Origin: Campylobacter subantarcticus LMG 24377
Lineage (GTDB): Bacteria; Campylobacterota; Campylobacteria; Campylobacterales; Campylobacteraceae
DNA: 64,000 bases
Reading direction: 5' to 3'
NCBI RefSeq assembly: GCF_000816305.1
Contig: NZ_CP007773.1
Location: 124,001-188,000, forward strand
The notes under the pieces are model-generated. The model saw only the letters and a program-made list of their open reading frames with translations. It did no database searches and was not told where the DNA came from. This document shows, piece after piece, positions 20,399 to 29,524 of the stretch. Numbering within the stretch: the first letter of the stretch is position 1; the number at the start of each line of letters is the position of its first letter. A program made the position numbers and the translations under genes.

Positions 20399-22102
20399 AT
20401 GGGATTTCGTATAAATACTAATGTGGCATCTTTAAATGCTCAAAACAATGCGAATTTAAATTCAAGAGCATTGGATAGTTCTCTAGCTAGACTTAGTTCA
20501 GGTCTTAGAATCAACTCTGCAGCTGATGATGCTTCTGGTATGGCAATTGCAGATAGTTTAAGATCACAGGCAAACACACTAGGTCAGGCAATTAGCAATG
20601 GTAATGATGCTTTAGGTATTTTACAAACAGCTGATAAAGCTATGGATGAGCAGCTTAAAATCTTAGATACCATCAAAGTAAAAGCTACTCAAGCAGCTCA
20701 AGATGGACAAACTACTAAAACAAGAAACATGCTTCAAGCTGATATCAATCGTTTGATGGAGCAACTTGACAATATCGCAAATCAAACATCATTCAATGGT
20801 AAGCAACTTTTAAGCGGTGGTTTTGTAAATCAAGAATTTCAAGTAGGTTCTCAATCAAATCAAAGCATTAAAGCAAGTATTGGTTCAACTCAATCAAGCA
20901 AAATCGGTGTAACTAGATTTGAAACAGGTTCTATGTCCAATGATAGTGGAGTAGTTAAGCTAACCATTAAAAATTATAATGGTATAGATGATTTTACATT
21001 TCAACCGGTTGTGATTTCAACTTCAGTTGGAACAGGTATGGGTGCTTTGGCTGAAGAGATTAATAGGGTTTCAGATGTAACAGGAGTTAGAGCTAGTTTT
21101 TTAGTAGAAACTACGGGTGTTGGTAATATTAAGGCTGATAAAACTTCTAAAGATTTTGCTATTAATGGGGTAAAAATTGGCGAGGTTGAGTATAAAGATG
21201 GTGATGAAAATGGAGCTTTGATTTCAGCAATTAATTCAGTTAAAGATACTACAGGAGTTGAAGCAGCTAAGGATGCAAATGGTAGGCTTATACTAACTTC
21301 AAGAGATGGTAGAGGGATTAAAATAGAAGGTAGTATGGGCATGGGCTCTGGTGTTATGAAGGGTGATTATGAAAATTATGGTCGTTTGTCTTTAGTTAAA
21401 AACGATGGTAAAGATATTCAAATTGCTGGAGATAGTCTTTCTACTATAGGTATGGGAGCAACTCAAATGATCTCTCAAGCTTCTGTATCTTTAAGAGAAT
21501 CAAAAGGAAATATCGACACCAATGTAGCTGATGCTATGGGCTTTAATGCTTATAAAGGTGGTGGCAAGATGATTGTAACTTTTTCATCTGTTTCTGCTTT
21601 TATGGCTTCATCTGGTAGTGGTATGAGTGCTGGTTCAGGTTTTTCTGTAGGTAGTGGTAAAGAGATGTCCAAATTGTATAATTCTACCGATGCATTAGCT
21701 TTTGTAACAGCTTTTTCAGCAGCTTTTGGTGTGAGTGCAGCAGGTAATGGCTCATCACAATTTGCTAATCTTGATATTTCTATAGCAGCTAAAGATCAGC
21801 AAGCTGGAGTTACTACACTTAAAGGTGCTATGGCGGTGATGGATATCGCTGAAACAGCTATTACCAATCTTGATAAAATCAGAGCTGACATAGGTTCAGT
21901 GCAAAATCAAATCACAGCAACACTTAACAATATCAGCGTAACTCAAGTAAATATCAAATCAGCTGAATCTAATATTAGAGATGTTGATTTTGCGGCAGAG
22001 AGTGCAAACTTTGCTAAGCATAACATCTTAGCTCAAAGTGGATCTTATGCTATGAGTCAAGCTAATGCTGTGCAACAAAATGTAATGAGATTATTACAAT
22101 AG
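20399..22102 (+). CDS. flaA: Major flagellin FlaA
   Basis: The start codon is at 20399 in AAAGGATTTAAA-ATG. The 567-residue filament protein has conserved N- and C-terminal D0/D1 helices ([20 protein letters not shown] near 32-51; the C-terminal run of [14 protein letters not shown] to the LLQ end). It lacks a signal peptide, as expected for type III export. The region around residues 87-100 ([13 protein letters not shown]) differs from the TLR5-activating motif of enterobacterial flagellins. The middle is Ser/Thr/Gly-rich ([19 protein letters not shown] near 405-425) and fits O-glycosylation by the Maf/PseI system nearby. It is controlled by sigma-28 and has a GGA-loop hairpin in its leader. 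It shares long near-identical blocks with flaB. Confidence 0.96.
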   Translation: MGFRINTNVASLNAQNNANLNSRALDSSLARLSSGLRINSAADDASGMAIADSLRSQANTLGQAISNGNDALGILQTADKAMDEQLKILDTIKVKATQAAQDGQTTKTRNMLQADINRLMEQLDNIANQTSFNGKQLLSGGFVNQEFQVGSQSNQSIKASIGSTQSSKIGVTRFETGSMSNDSGVVKLTIKNYNGIDDFTFQPVVISTSVGTGMGALAEEINRVSDVTGVRASFLVETTGVGNIKADKTSKDFAINGVKIGEVEYKDGDENGALISAINSVKDTTGVEAAKDANGRLILTSRDGRGIKIEGSMGMGSGVMKGDYENYGRLSLVKNDGKDIQIAGDSLSTIGMGATQMISQASVSLRESKGNIDTNVADAMGFNAYKGGGKMIVTFSSVSAFMASSGSGMSAGSGFSVGSGKEMSKLYNSTDALAFVTAFSAAFGVSAAGNGSSQFANLDISIAAKDQQAGVTTLKGAMAVMDIAETAITNLDKIRADIGSVQNQITATLNNISVTQVNIKSAESNIRDVDFAAESANFAKHNILAQSGSYAMSQANAVQQNVMRLLQ

Positions 22103-22107
22103 TCTAT

Positions 22108-22133
22108 AAAACACCTTGAATCCAAGGTGTTTT
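22108..22133 (+). terminator. flaA terminator
   Basis: AAAACACCTTG (22108-22118) and CAAGGTGTTTT (22123-22133) form a perfect 11-bp stem with a four-base loop, six bases after the flaA stop. It ends the flaA transcript before the separate flaB promoter. Confidence 0.9.
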
Positions 22134-22172
22134 ACTCCTTTCAAAACTTCTTCGAAAACTCTTATTAAATTT

Positions 22173-22186
22173 GGAACATTTATTGC
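22173..22186 (+). promoter_or_regulatory. Sigma-54 (RpoN) promoter of flaB
   Basis: GGAACATTTATTGC has GG at 22173-22174 and GC at 22185-22186, the exact GG-N10-GC spacing of -24/-12 promoters, followed by TTTT. This matches the RpoN-dependent flaB promoters of campylobacters and lies about 37 bases before the start codon. Confidence 0.9.
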
Positions 22187-22222
22187 TTTTGATTTTTAAG
22201 CAATATTTTGAAAGGATTTAAA

Positions 22223-23926
22223 ATGGGTTTTAGAATAAACACCAATATAGGTGCAATGAATGCACATGCGAATTCAACCATTACAGCAAGGGAATTAGAT
22301 AAATCTCTAGCTAGACTTAGTTCAGGTCTTAGAATCAACTCTGCAGCTGATGATGCTTCTGGTATGGCAATTGCAGATAGTTTGAGATCACAAGCTGCAA
22401 CCTTAGGTCAAGCTATTAATAATGGTAATGATGCTATTGGCATACTTCAAACAGCTGATAAAGCTATGGATGAGCAGCTTAAAATCTTAGATACCATCAA
22501 AGTAAAAGCTACTCAAGCAGCTCAAGATGGACAAAGTGCTAAAACAAGAAACATGCTTCAAGCTGATATCAATCGTTTGATGGAGCAACTTGACAATATC
22601 GCAAATCAAACATCATTCAATGGTAAGCAACTTTTAAGTGGAAATTTTGTAAATCAAGAATTTCAATTAGGTTCTCAATCAAATCAAAGCATTAAAGCAA
22701 GTATTGGTCCAACTCAATCAAGCAAAATCGGTGTAACTAGATTTGAAACAGGTTCTCAAGCTCAAGATAGTGGAGTGGTTCAACTTACCATTAAAAATTA
22801 TAATGGAGTGGATGATTTTAAATTTCAACCGGTTGTGATTTCAACTTCAGTTGGAACAGGTATGGGTGCTTTGGCTGAAGAGATTAATAGGGTTTCAGAT
22901 GTAACAGGAGTTAGAGCTAGTTTTTTAGTAGAAACTACGGGTGTTGGTCCTATTAAAGCTGGTGAAACAAGTGATGATTTTAAAATCAATGGTGTGACTA
23001 TAGGAAAGATAGAATATCAAGATAGTGATCAAAATGGAGCCTTGGTTGCAGCAATTAATTCAGTTAAAGATACTACAGGAGTTGAAGCAGCAAGAGATCC
23101 AAATGGTAGGCTTATACTAACTTCAAGAGATGGTAGAGGGATTAAAATAGAAGGTAGTATGGGCATGGGCTCTGGTGTTATGAAGGGTGATTATGAAAAT
23201 TATGGTCGTTTGTCTTTAGTTAAAAACGATGGTAAAGATATATTAATCTCAGGAACTAGTCTTTCTACTATAGGTATGGGAGCAACTCAAATGATCTCTC
23301 AAGCTTCTGTGTCTTTAAGAGAGTCAAAAGGAAGAATTGACACCAATGTAGCTGATGCTATGGGCTTTAATGCTTATAAAGGTGGTGGCAAGATGATCGT
23401 TACTTTTTCATCTGTTTCTGCTTTTATGGCTTCATCTGGTAGTGGTATGAGTGCTGGTTCAGGTTTTTCTGTAGGTAGTGGTAAAGAGATGTCCAAATTG
23501 TATAATTCTACCGATGCATTAGCTTTTGTAACAGCTTTTTCAGCAGCTTTTGGTGTGAGTGCAGCAGGTAATGGCTCATCACAATTTGCTAATCTTGATA
23601 TTTCTATAGCAGGAAAAGATCAAACTCCTGGAGTTACTACACTTAAAGGTGCTATGGCGGTGATGGATATAGTGGAAACTGCTACAGCTAATTTAGATGC
23701 TATTAGAGCTGACATAGGTGCAGTGCAAAATCAAATCACAGCAACACTTAATAACATCAGCGTAACTCAAGTAAATATTAAATCAGCTGAATCTAATATT
23801 AGAGATGTTGATTTTGCGGCAGAGAGTGCGAATTTTTCTAAATATAATATCTTAGCTCAAAGTGGATCTTATGCTATGAGCCAAGCTAATGCTGTGCAAC
23901 AAAATGTTTTAAAACTCTTACAATAA
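22223..23926 (+). CDS. flaB: Minor flagellin FlaB
   Basis: This is the second flagellin, also 567 residues, starting [20 protein letters not shown] after AAAGGATTTAAA. A few upstream in-frame codons from 22208 are not needed. The conserved ends and the Ser/Gly-rich middle match flaA almost exactly, with differences clustered at the extreme N-terminus, around residues 170-185, 240-285, 465-472 and near the C-terminal helix. The sigma-54 promoter sets it apart from flaA. FlaB usually sits near the hook and is made earlier or at lower level. It is followed by a bidirectional terminator. Confidence 0.95.
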   Translation: MGFRINTNIGAMNAHANSTITARELDKSLARLSSGLRINSAADDASGMAIADSLRSQAATLGQAINNGNDAIGILQTADKAMDEQLKILDTIKVKATQAAQDGQSAKTRNMLQADINRLMEQLDNIANQTSFNGKQLLSGNFVNQEFQLGSQSNQSIKASIGPTQSSKIGVTRFETGSQAQDSGVVQLTIKNYNGVDDFKFQPVVISTSVGTGMGALAEEINRVSDVTGVRASFLVETTGVGPIKAGETSDDFKINGVTIGKIEYQDSDQNGALVAAINSVKDTTGVEAARDPNGRLILTSRDGRGIKIEGSMGMGSGVMKGDYENYGRLSLVKNDGKDILISGTSLSTIGMGATQMISQASVSLRESKGRIDTNVADAMGFNAYKGGGKMIVTFSSVSAFMASSGSGMSAGSGFSVGSGKEMSKLYNSTDALAFVTAFSAAFGVSAAGNGSSQFANLDISIAGKDQTPGVTTLKGAMAVMDIVETATANLDAIRADIGAVQNQITATLNNISVTQVNIKSAESNIRDVDFAAESANFSKYNILAQSGSYAMSQANAVQQNVLKLLQ

Positions 23927-23931
23927 TCCTT

Positions 23932-23953
23932 AGTGAGCTTTTTTAAGCTCACT
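23932..23953. terminator. Bidirectional terminator between flaB and the Maf array
   Basis: AGTGAGCTT (23932-23940) and AAGCTCACT (23945-23953) form a perfect 9-bp stem around TTTT. U-rich tails lie on both sides, so it can end both flaB and the oppositely transcribed Maf gene. Confidence 0.88.
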
Positions 23954-23954
23954 T

Positions 23955-25835
23955 TTAAATTAAATTCTTTTTCTCTAAAATATCTTGTAAAGGTATGATA
24001 GCAATTTTTAATGCTTTTTCTTGCACTAAAACAAGTTCGCTTAGTTCTTCAATCCAAGTTTTATGAGCTTCAATCCAAGCTACAAGTTTGTTTTGTTTAT
24101 CGCTTTCATTTTGCATATGATATACATAAATATTTGAAAAAGTGCTTTCTAAATGAAACAATGATGGACTAATCACTTCTCTTAAAAAAATGTATTTTTT
24201 ACTTTCTAGGGTTTCTTTTAAAGAGTCTATTTTTGTGTTTAATTCATTAAGAGTGTAGCGTGTTTTGCTTTTATGATTGATTTCTTTATGTAGCTTTTTG
24301 CAAGCTTTTAAAAATTTCTCACTTAATTTTATATTGATTTTTATTTGTTTATAAGCTTGTAACATTAAATTTAATTGCTCTTTGCGTTTTAAATTATGTA
24401 ATTTTGTAAAAGGTTTTTTAAGATCTTTGGTTAATAAATCTTCGCATAATGTTTTAAAAGGTTTTTCTATACTTCCTTCTATCCTTGCTCCACCTTCTGT
24501 GGCATTGTAAATTTTTACATTTTTATATCTTTGGATTAAATTTTCAAATACTTGTTTAAATAAAAGCCAAACTTCAGAACTTTGCACCAAACCTTTTCCA
24601 CCATATGCTTTAATTTGGTATTTATCTTTATCTCTTTCAAAATCTCCATCATGATAATCTTCATGTAAAAATCCTTCGCTATGGCTTTTACCATCATTGC
24701 TATATGCTAGATCTTGACCGATTAAGATGATGTTTTCATGTCCTAGTGTAATTGCTATTTCACAATTTAAATGAGCCACACTCATACCCCCGCTTACATA
24801 GCCAAAATCATGCAATCCTAAAGAATAAGCAAAGGGTAAAGATTTAGAAACTAATATGTATTTTCTTTTGTTTTTTTCTAAAAATTCAATACTTTTTTTA
24901 TGCACTAAAGAAACTAGTATAAAAGTAATATCTTTATCAAATTCTTTAAAATCATTATCAAAACAAGAAGAAACAAAATCATCTCTTTCTAGCATACAAA
25001 CATAATCAGGCTTTATACCTTCTTTAGCTAAGATAGGATAAGCACTATCAGCACAAAATATAGTAGCTTTGTTAGCGTATTGTTTAAGCATGGGAAGTTG
25101 TTTTTTTAAAGAGGGGCCAGTAGCTACTAAAATGGCATTTTTGCTTTTATTGCTTCTTTTTGTTTTTAATTCTTTAAAACTTGGATGAGTTAGCATTTTT
25201 GGTATATTTAATACAAATTGTTCAATCCCTTGCATCGCATCGATTGGATCATTTCCCCTTCTTAAAGCTATACTTTTTATAGCTTGAGAATTTAAATCAT
25301 TAATAAAGCGTATTTCTTCTTTTTGCTCTTCATAAAATTCACAATGAATATGCAAATCATAAGTTTTTAAAAATAAATCTAAAAAAGAACATAGTGTATC
25401 AGCTTTAGTATAAGTCATTTCTTTCGTATGTATGAGTATAAATCTACCTTGAGCAAATTCTTTAGAAAAATTAATCATGCTTAAAACTAAAAACATTAAT
25501 TCTAAATCTCTTTCAAAAACTATAATTCTTTCATGTTTTTTATTTGCAAGTAAGCTTTTGTATAAAATTCCATTGCCTAGGCCATAGAAAAACAATATAG
25601 GATATCTTGTATATTCTTTTTTAAAAAATGCTAGTTTTTCTTCTAGTTCTTTTAAAGGATCTTTATTGTAAAGAAGTTTGGAATTTTGAAAAATGATATT
25701 ACAATGGAGTGGATCATTTCCAAATTCATAAGCATAATCTTTACTTTCTTTAATCTTGCTTAGTTTTTGTTTTAAGTTTTTATACTCGTTTCCTTTTAAA
25801 GAATTTAAATTTTTTTTAAAAATTTCTGTTTTCAT
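23955..25835 (-). CDS. maf: Maf family protein (array copy 4)
   Basis: This 626-residue cytoplasmic Maf/DUF115 protein is a candidate factor for transferring nonulosonic acid to flagellin. The central NAILVATGPSLKKQLPMLKQ and DSAYPILAKEGIKPDYV stretches and the block TEGGARIEGSIEKPFK near residue 455 are shared with the other array members. The variable C-terminal third is helical. There is no poly-G tract; the N-terminal region where two paralogues carry one instead reads FQNSKLLYNKDPL. It is the last gene of the pseI-Maf run, 38 bases after the preceding copy. Confidence 0.9.
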   Translation of the reverse strand: MKTEIFKKNLNSLKGNEYKNLKQKLSKIKESKDYAYEFGNDPLHCNIIFQNSKLLYNKDPLKELEEKLAFFKKEYTRYPILFFYGLGNGILYKSLLANKKHERIIVFERDLELMFLVLSMINFSKEFAQGRFILIHTKEMTYTKADTLCSFLDLFLKTYDLHIHCEFYEEQKEEIRFINDLNSQAIKSIALRRGNDPIDAMQGIEQFVLNIPKMLTHPSFKELKTKRSNKSKNAILVATGPSLKKQLPMLKQYANKATIFCADSAYPILAKEGIKPDYVCMLERDDFVSSCFDNDFKEFDKDITFILVSLVHKKSIEFLEKNKRKYILVSKSLPFAYSLGLHDFGYVSGGMSVAHLNCEIAITLGHENIILIGQDLAYSNDGKSHSEGFLHEDYHDGDFERDKDKYQIKAYGGKGLVQSSEVWLLFKQVFENLIQRYKNVKIYNATEGGARIEGSIEKPFKTLCEDLLTKDLKKPFTKLHNLKRKEQLNLMLQAYKQIKINIKLSEKFLKACKKLHKEINHKSKTRYTLNELNTKIDSLKETLESKKYIFLREVISPSLFHLESTFSNIYVYHMQNESDKQNKLVAWIEAHKTWIEELSELVLVQEKALKIAIIPLQDILEKKNLI

Positions 25836-25873
25836 TTAAATCTCATCCTTGCTTAGTTTAAAAAATAATATCG

Positions 25874-27724
25874 TCAATTTTTAATATATTTTTCTAAATC
25901 ATTTTTTAAAAGTTCATTTTCAATAATTTTTTTATTTTGTAAGATAAGGTTTTTTAAATTTTCTAGAGTAATTACTATCAGTTGAAAATACTCTAAATGT
26001 AAATTAATCCAAGCTTGATTTTTTTGTAAAAGAATATTTTCATCACTTGGAATGATTGTGTAAATTTTGGCTAAGACAAAACGCATTTGTTCTAAATAAC
26101 ATGTGAGTAAAAGTTTAATTAATTCATTATTTTTAAAATCATCTAAATCAAAATCATTTAAAAATTGTATAATTTTTGAAAAATTGTCAAAATTATCTTT
26201 GATAAATAAAATTATATCAGTGTATTTTTGTAAATAATGTGTGATATCTTTTAAAAGTAAGTTGATTTGATGATAAGCTTTTAGAAGATATTCTTGTTTT
26301 TTGGTATATTTTAAATTATCTAATCTTTCAAAATTTTTATCAATTTTTTCTTTTAATAAAGTTTCGCATAATGTTTTAAAAGGTTTTTCTATACTTCCTT
26401 CTATCCTTGCTCCACCTTCTGTGGCATTATAAATTTTAGCCTTTGAAAGAGTAAAAAGATGTTCTAAATTTACTCTAAACATATCCCATGCAATATGTGT
26501 TTTGACAAAACCTTTTCCTCTATAAGCTATAGTGTTGAATTTATCCATTTGACTTTCATATGTTGCGCTATGTTTATAATTTTTTGGATGAGACTCGCCT
26601 AAATCATTATAGGCTAAATCTTGTCCAATAAAAATGATATTTTTAAATTCCAATAAATTAGCAGCTATAAAAGCTAAATGTGCTACTGAAATTGCATAAT
26701 CTACATAACCAAAAGCGTTGAGTTTAAAATATGTTTCAAAGGTTTCTTTTGAAATTAGCATAAATTTTCTATTATTTTTTTCTAAATATTTTAAAGCATT
26801 AGGATGAACTAGCGATGTTAATATGAATATAATGTCTTTATCAAAATCTTTAAAATCATTATTAAAAAATTCAGCTGTAAAATCGCTTCTTTCTACCATA
26901 AAAACATAATCAGGTTTAATGTTTTCAAGTTGCAAAATGCTATAAGCACTATCAGCACAAAAAATCACAACATTTTCTTGGTATTGTTTAAGCAAAGGAA
27001 GTTGTTTGCTTAAAGATGGTCCGGTTGAAACTATAATGGCATTTTTTGCTTTAGCTTTTCTTTTGTTGAGTAATTCTTTTAAACAAGGTTTTGATAGCAT
27101 AGTAGGGATGTTTTGTATAAATTGATCTATGCCTTGTAAGGTATCTTTTGCATCTGTGCCTTTTATGGTGGCTATGGATCTTATATTAGATAGTATTTTT
27201 TGATTTAAATTTAAAATGCTTTGTTCAAATTGCTCATAATACTTACAATGAGGCTCTAAAAAATAAGTTCGTATGAACTCTCTAAATGGATTTTTAGACA
27301 TTAAAGCAAGCAAAGCACAATTTTGTGGATTTTCTTCCGCAATGATTAATTTGCCTTGTTTTAATTCTTGTGAAAAATCAATATAAAAAAATAAAAGATA
27401 TATAAGCTCAAAATCTTTTTCAAAAACTACAATATGTTTTAAATTTGGATTTTGCAAAAGGGCTTTATATAAAATTCCATTACCAAAACCATAAAAATAA
27501 AGCACCGGATGAAGTTTATAATTTTGATGATAAAAATTCAATTTAGAGTTTAATTCCATTAAAGCATTTTCATAGATTACCCCCCCCCATTTATCGACGA
27601 TATTAATATCTAGCGAGTCTTTTCCTTGCAAAATTTTGTATTTTGTTTTTTTGATATTTTTAAAAATAGTTTGAAAATTTTCATTTAAAGCAGAAATATT
27701 TTTTTTAAAAAGAGTTTTGTCCAT
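25874..27724 (-). CDS. maf: Maf family protein (array copy 3), phase-variable G9 tract, in frame
   Basis: This is a 616-residue Maf/DUF115 protein. A run of nine G encodes the KWGGV region at about residues 46-48. Losing one G gives a stop at once (TGG GGG GGG TAA), and gaining one gives TGA within a few codons. The gene is therefore ON here and should be switchable by slipped-strand mispairing, as known for some C. jejuni maf genes. The core AIIVSTGPSLSKQLPLLKQY and the TEGGARIEGSIEKPF block are conserved. It starts one base after the stop of copy 2. Confidence 0.9.
   Translation of the reverse strand: MDKTLFKKNISALNENFQTIFKNIKKTKYKILQGKDSLDINIVDKWGGVIYENALMELNSKLNFYHQNYKLHPVLYFYGFGNGILYKALLQNPNLKHIVVFEKDFELIYLLFFYIDFSQELKQGKLIIAEENPQNCALLALMSKNPFREFIRTYFLEPHCKYYEQFEQSILNLNQKILSNIRSIATIKGTDAKDTLQGIDQFIQNIPTMLSKPCLKELLNKRKAKAKNAIIVSTGPSLSKQLPLLKQYQENVVIFCADSAYSILQLENIKPDYVFMVERSDFTAEFFNNDFKDFDKDIIFILTSLVHPNALKYLEKNNRKFMLISKETFETYFKLNAFGYVDYAISVAHLAFIAANLLEFKNIIFIGQDLAYNDLGESHPKNYKHSATYESQMDKFNTIAYRGKGFVKTHIAWDMFRVNLEHLFTLSKAKIYNATEGGARIEGSIEKPFKTLCETLLKEKIDKNFERLDNLKYTKKQEYLLKAYHQINLLLKDITHYLQKYTDIILFIKDNFDNFSKIIQFLNDFDLDDFKNNELIKLLLTCYLEQMRFVLAKIYTIIPSDENILLQKNQAWINLHLEYFQLIVITLENLKNLILQNKKIIENELLKNDLEKYIKN
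27580..27588 (-). repeat. G9 contingency tract in Maf copy 3
   Basis: Nine consecutive C on the plus strand equal G9 on the sense strand, in a genome where G runs of this length are rare. It lies about 136 bases into the gene. A shift by one base in either direction produces an early stop. Confidence 0.92.
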
Positions 27725-27725
27725 T

Positions 27726-29462
27726 TTAAACCTTTAAATTTTCTTTTATAGTTTGGTTATATTTTTCTAAATAAAGAATAACCTCTTCAAAAAAGGCCAA
27801 TTGAGAATTTAAGAAAATTTCTTTATTTCTTTTTTTATCTACTTTATATTTTAAAACCTCGCATTCATTTTGAAAACATCTAGCTTGTAAGATATCTGAA
27901 AAAAAATCGCTTTTTGGAATTTTATTTCTTAAAACTTCAAATTTTGTTAAGTTTTTCTCTTGTAAAGCTTTTTTGCATTCTTTAATAAAAAGCTCACTTT
28001 GTTTGATTTGTTTTTGTAGTTTTTCTTTGCATTGTTTAAGTTTTTTTTGTGGATTTTTTGGATTTGGTAGGATTAAATTTTTATTGATTTTATTTTTAAG
28101 TAAAGTTTCGCAAAGCTCTTTGAAAGGTTTTTCTATGGTTCCTTCTATCCTTGCTCCACCTTCTGTGGCATTGTAAGTTTTGATTTTTAAGATATCTCTT
28201 GTTAGTGCAATGTCTTTTTCAAAACTTTTTAAAAATAAATACCAGCTTAGTTGAGTTTTAACCTCACCTTCTCCTCCATAAGCACAAATTGTTTCATAAA
28301 CTATTTCTTCATCTCCTTGATCTCCATATAAGTGTTCTTTTGGATGAGACTTTCCATCATCGCTATATGCTAAGTCTTGTCCTATTAGAATAATATTTTC
28401 AAATCTTAATGCACCTGCTAGCTCATAAGCCATATTAGCCACGCTTAAGCCATTTCCTAAAAAACCATATTCTTTTAATCCAAGTTTGCTTTCAAAAAAT
28501 AAAGGCCTCAAAACAAGCATATATTTTCTACCATTTTTTTCTAGATATTCTATGGTATTAGGATGAGTTAAAGAAGTAATGATAAATAAAATGTCCTTAT
28601 CAAAATCACCAAAATCATTATTAAAAAATTCACTAGTAAAATCAACTCTTTCTAAGGAAAAGACATAATCGGGCTTGATATTTTCTTTAGCTAAAATAGG
28701 ATAAGAACTATCAGCACTAAAAATCACAACATTTTCTTGGTATTGTTTTAGCAATGGTAATTGTTTTATTAAAGATGGTCCAGTTGAAACTATAATGGCA
28801 TTTTTAGCTTTAGTCTTTCTTTCTTTTAGAAAATTTTGAAAAGGAGGACTAAAAATAATTTTTTCAAGATTGATAACATTATGCTTAATTCCAATTAATG
28901 CGTCTTTTGGATCATTTCCTCTACTTAACATCAATGTTTTAATGATATTTAATAAAATTTGCATTAAATCATGAGCATTTTGCGCATAAAAATTGGCATA
29001 AAAATCATTATAAAAATGAAAATTAAAAATTTTTAGTGTATGTTTGATATGAGGGTAATTAAATAAAACTTTAAGCTGAGCTGTATTGATATTTGGCGGG
29101 TAAAATAAAATAAGTTTTTCTTTTTTAATAAGATGAGTAAAATCAAACAAATGAAAAGCAAGATATAAAATTTCTAATTCTTGTTCAAAAACTATGATGT
29201 GCTTTAGATGCTGATTTTTTAAAAGTTCTATAAAAAAATTTCCATCACCAAAACCATAGAAAAATAACACAGGATAAAACTCGTATTTATCAGTATCAAA
29301 GTTGTTGGGTTTGTCTAAAAAAAAATGATTTTGTTCATCAAAAATTCGATTGTTTATAAGTTTAAAACAGGTAGTTTGAGAAATTTTTCTAAGCTCATAT
29401 GCTAAAATTTGATCTACTTCAAAAAGAGCTTGAGTGTTTTTTAAAAATAATTCTTTATTCAT
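27726..29462 (-). CDS. maf: Maf family protein (array copy 2)
   Basis: This 578-residue Maf/DUF115 protein is the shortest in the array. It keeps the central AIIVSTGPSLIKQLPLLKQY and DSSYPILAKENIKPDYVFS, and the TEGGARIEGTIEKPF block. The N-terminal 60 residues are diverged, with NNRIFDEQNHFFLDK where other copies have the G tract or its remnant. A 62-base gap upstream contains a good -10 box, so it can be expressed without copy 1, for instance when copy 1 is switched off. Confidence 0.9.
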   Translation of the reverse strand: MNKELFLKNTQALFEVDQILAYELRKISQTTCFKLINNRIFDEQNHFFLDKPNNFDTDKYEFYPVLFFYGFGDGNFFIELLKNQHLKHIIVFEQELEILYLAFHLFDFTHLIKKEKLILFYPPNINTAQLKVLFNYPHIKHTLKIFNFHFYNDFYANFYAQNAHDLMQILLNIIKTLMLSRGNDPKDALIGIKHNVINLEKIIFSPPFQNFLKERKTKAKNAIIVSTGPSLIKQLPLLKQYQENVVIFSADSSYPILAKENIKPDYVFSLERVDFTSEFFNNDFGDFDKDILFIITSLTHPNTIEYLEKNGRKYMLVLRPLFFESKLGLKEYGFLGNGLSVANMAYELAGALRFENIILIGQDLAYSDDGKSHPKEHLYGDQGDEEIVYETICAYGGEGEVKTQLSWYLFLKSFEKDIALTRDILKIKTYNATEGGARIEGTIEKPFKELCETLLKNKINKNLILPNPKNPQKKLKQCKEKLQKQIKQSELFIKECKKALQEKNLTKFEVLRNKIPKSDFFSDILQARCFQNECEVLKYKVDKKRNKEIFLNSQLAFFEEVILYLEKYNQTIKENLKV

Positions 29463-29489
29463 GAAAATCCTTACCTAAGGTTAAAGAAT

Positions 29490-29495
29490 ATTATA
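29490..29495 (-). promoter_or_regulatory. Internal -10 box before Maf copy 2
   Basis: The minus strand reads TTTGTTATAAT, a TG-extended -10 box 28 bases before the start of copy 2, within the 62-base gap after copy 1. Confidence 0.6.
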
Positions 29496-29524
29496 ACAAA
29501 CAAAGTATAAGGACTTTCTAAACC

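Noticed and set aside
21001..21342. 113-codon minus-strand frame within flaA
   Set aside because: It lies fully inside the well-supported flagellin gene, has no ribosome site, and its composition mirrors the sense-strand Ser/Gly coding.
25868..25873. CGATAT before Maf copy 4, resembling a sigma-28 -10 element
   Set aside because: The -35 side does not match the FliA consensus, and the element abuts the stop of the preceding gene, so chance is likely.
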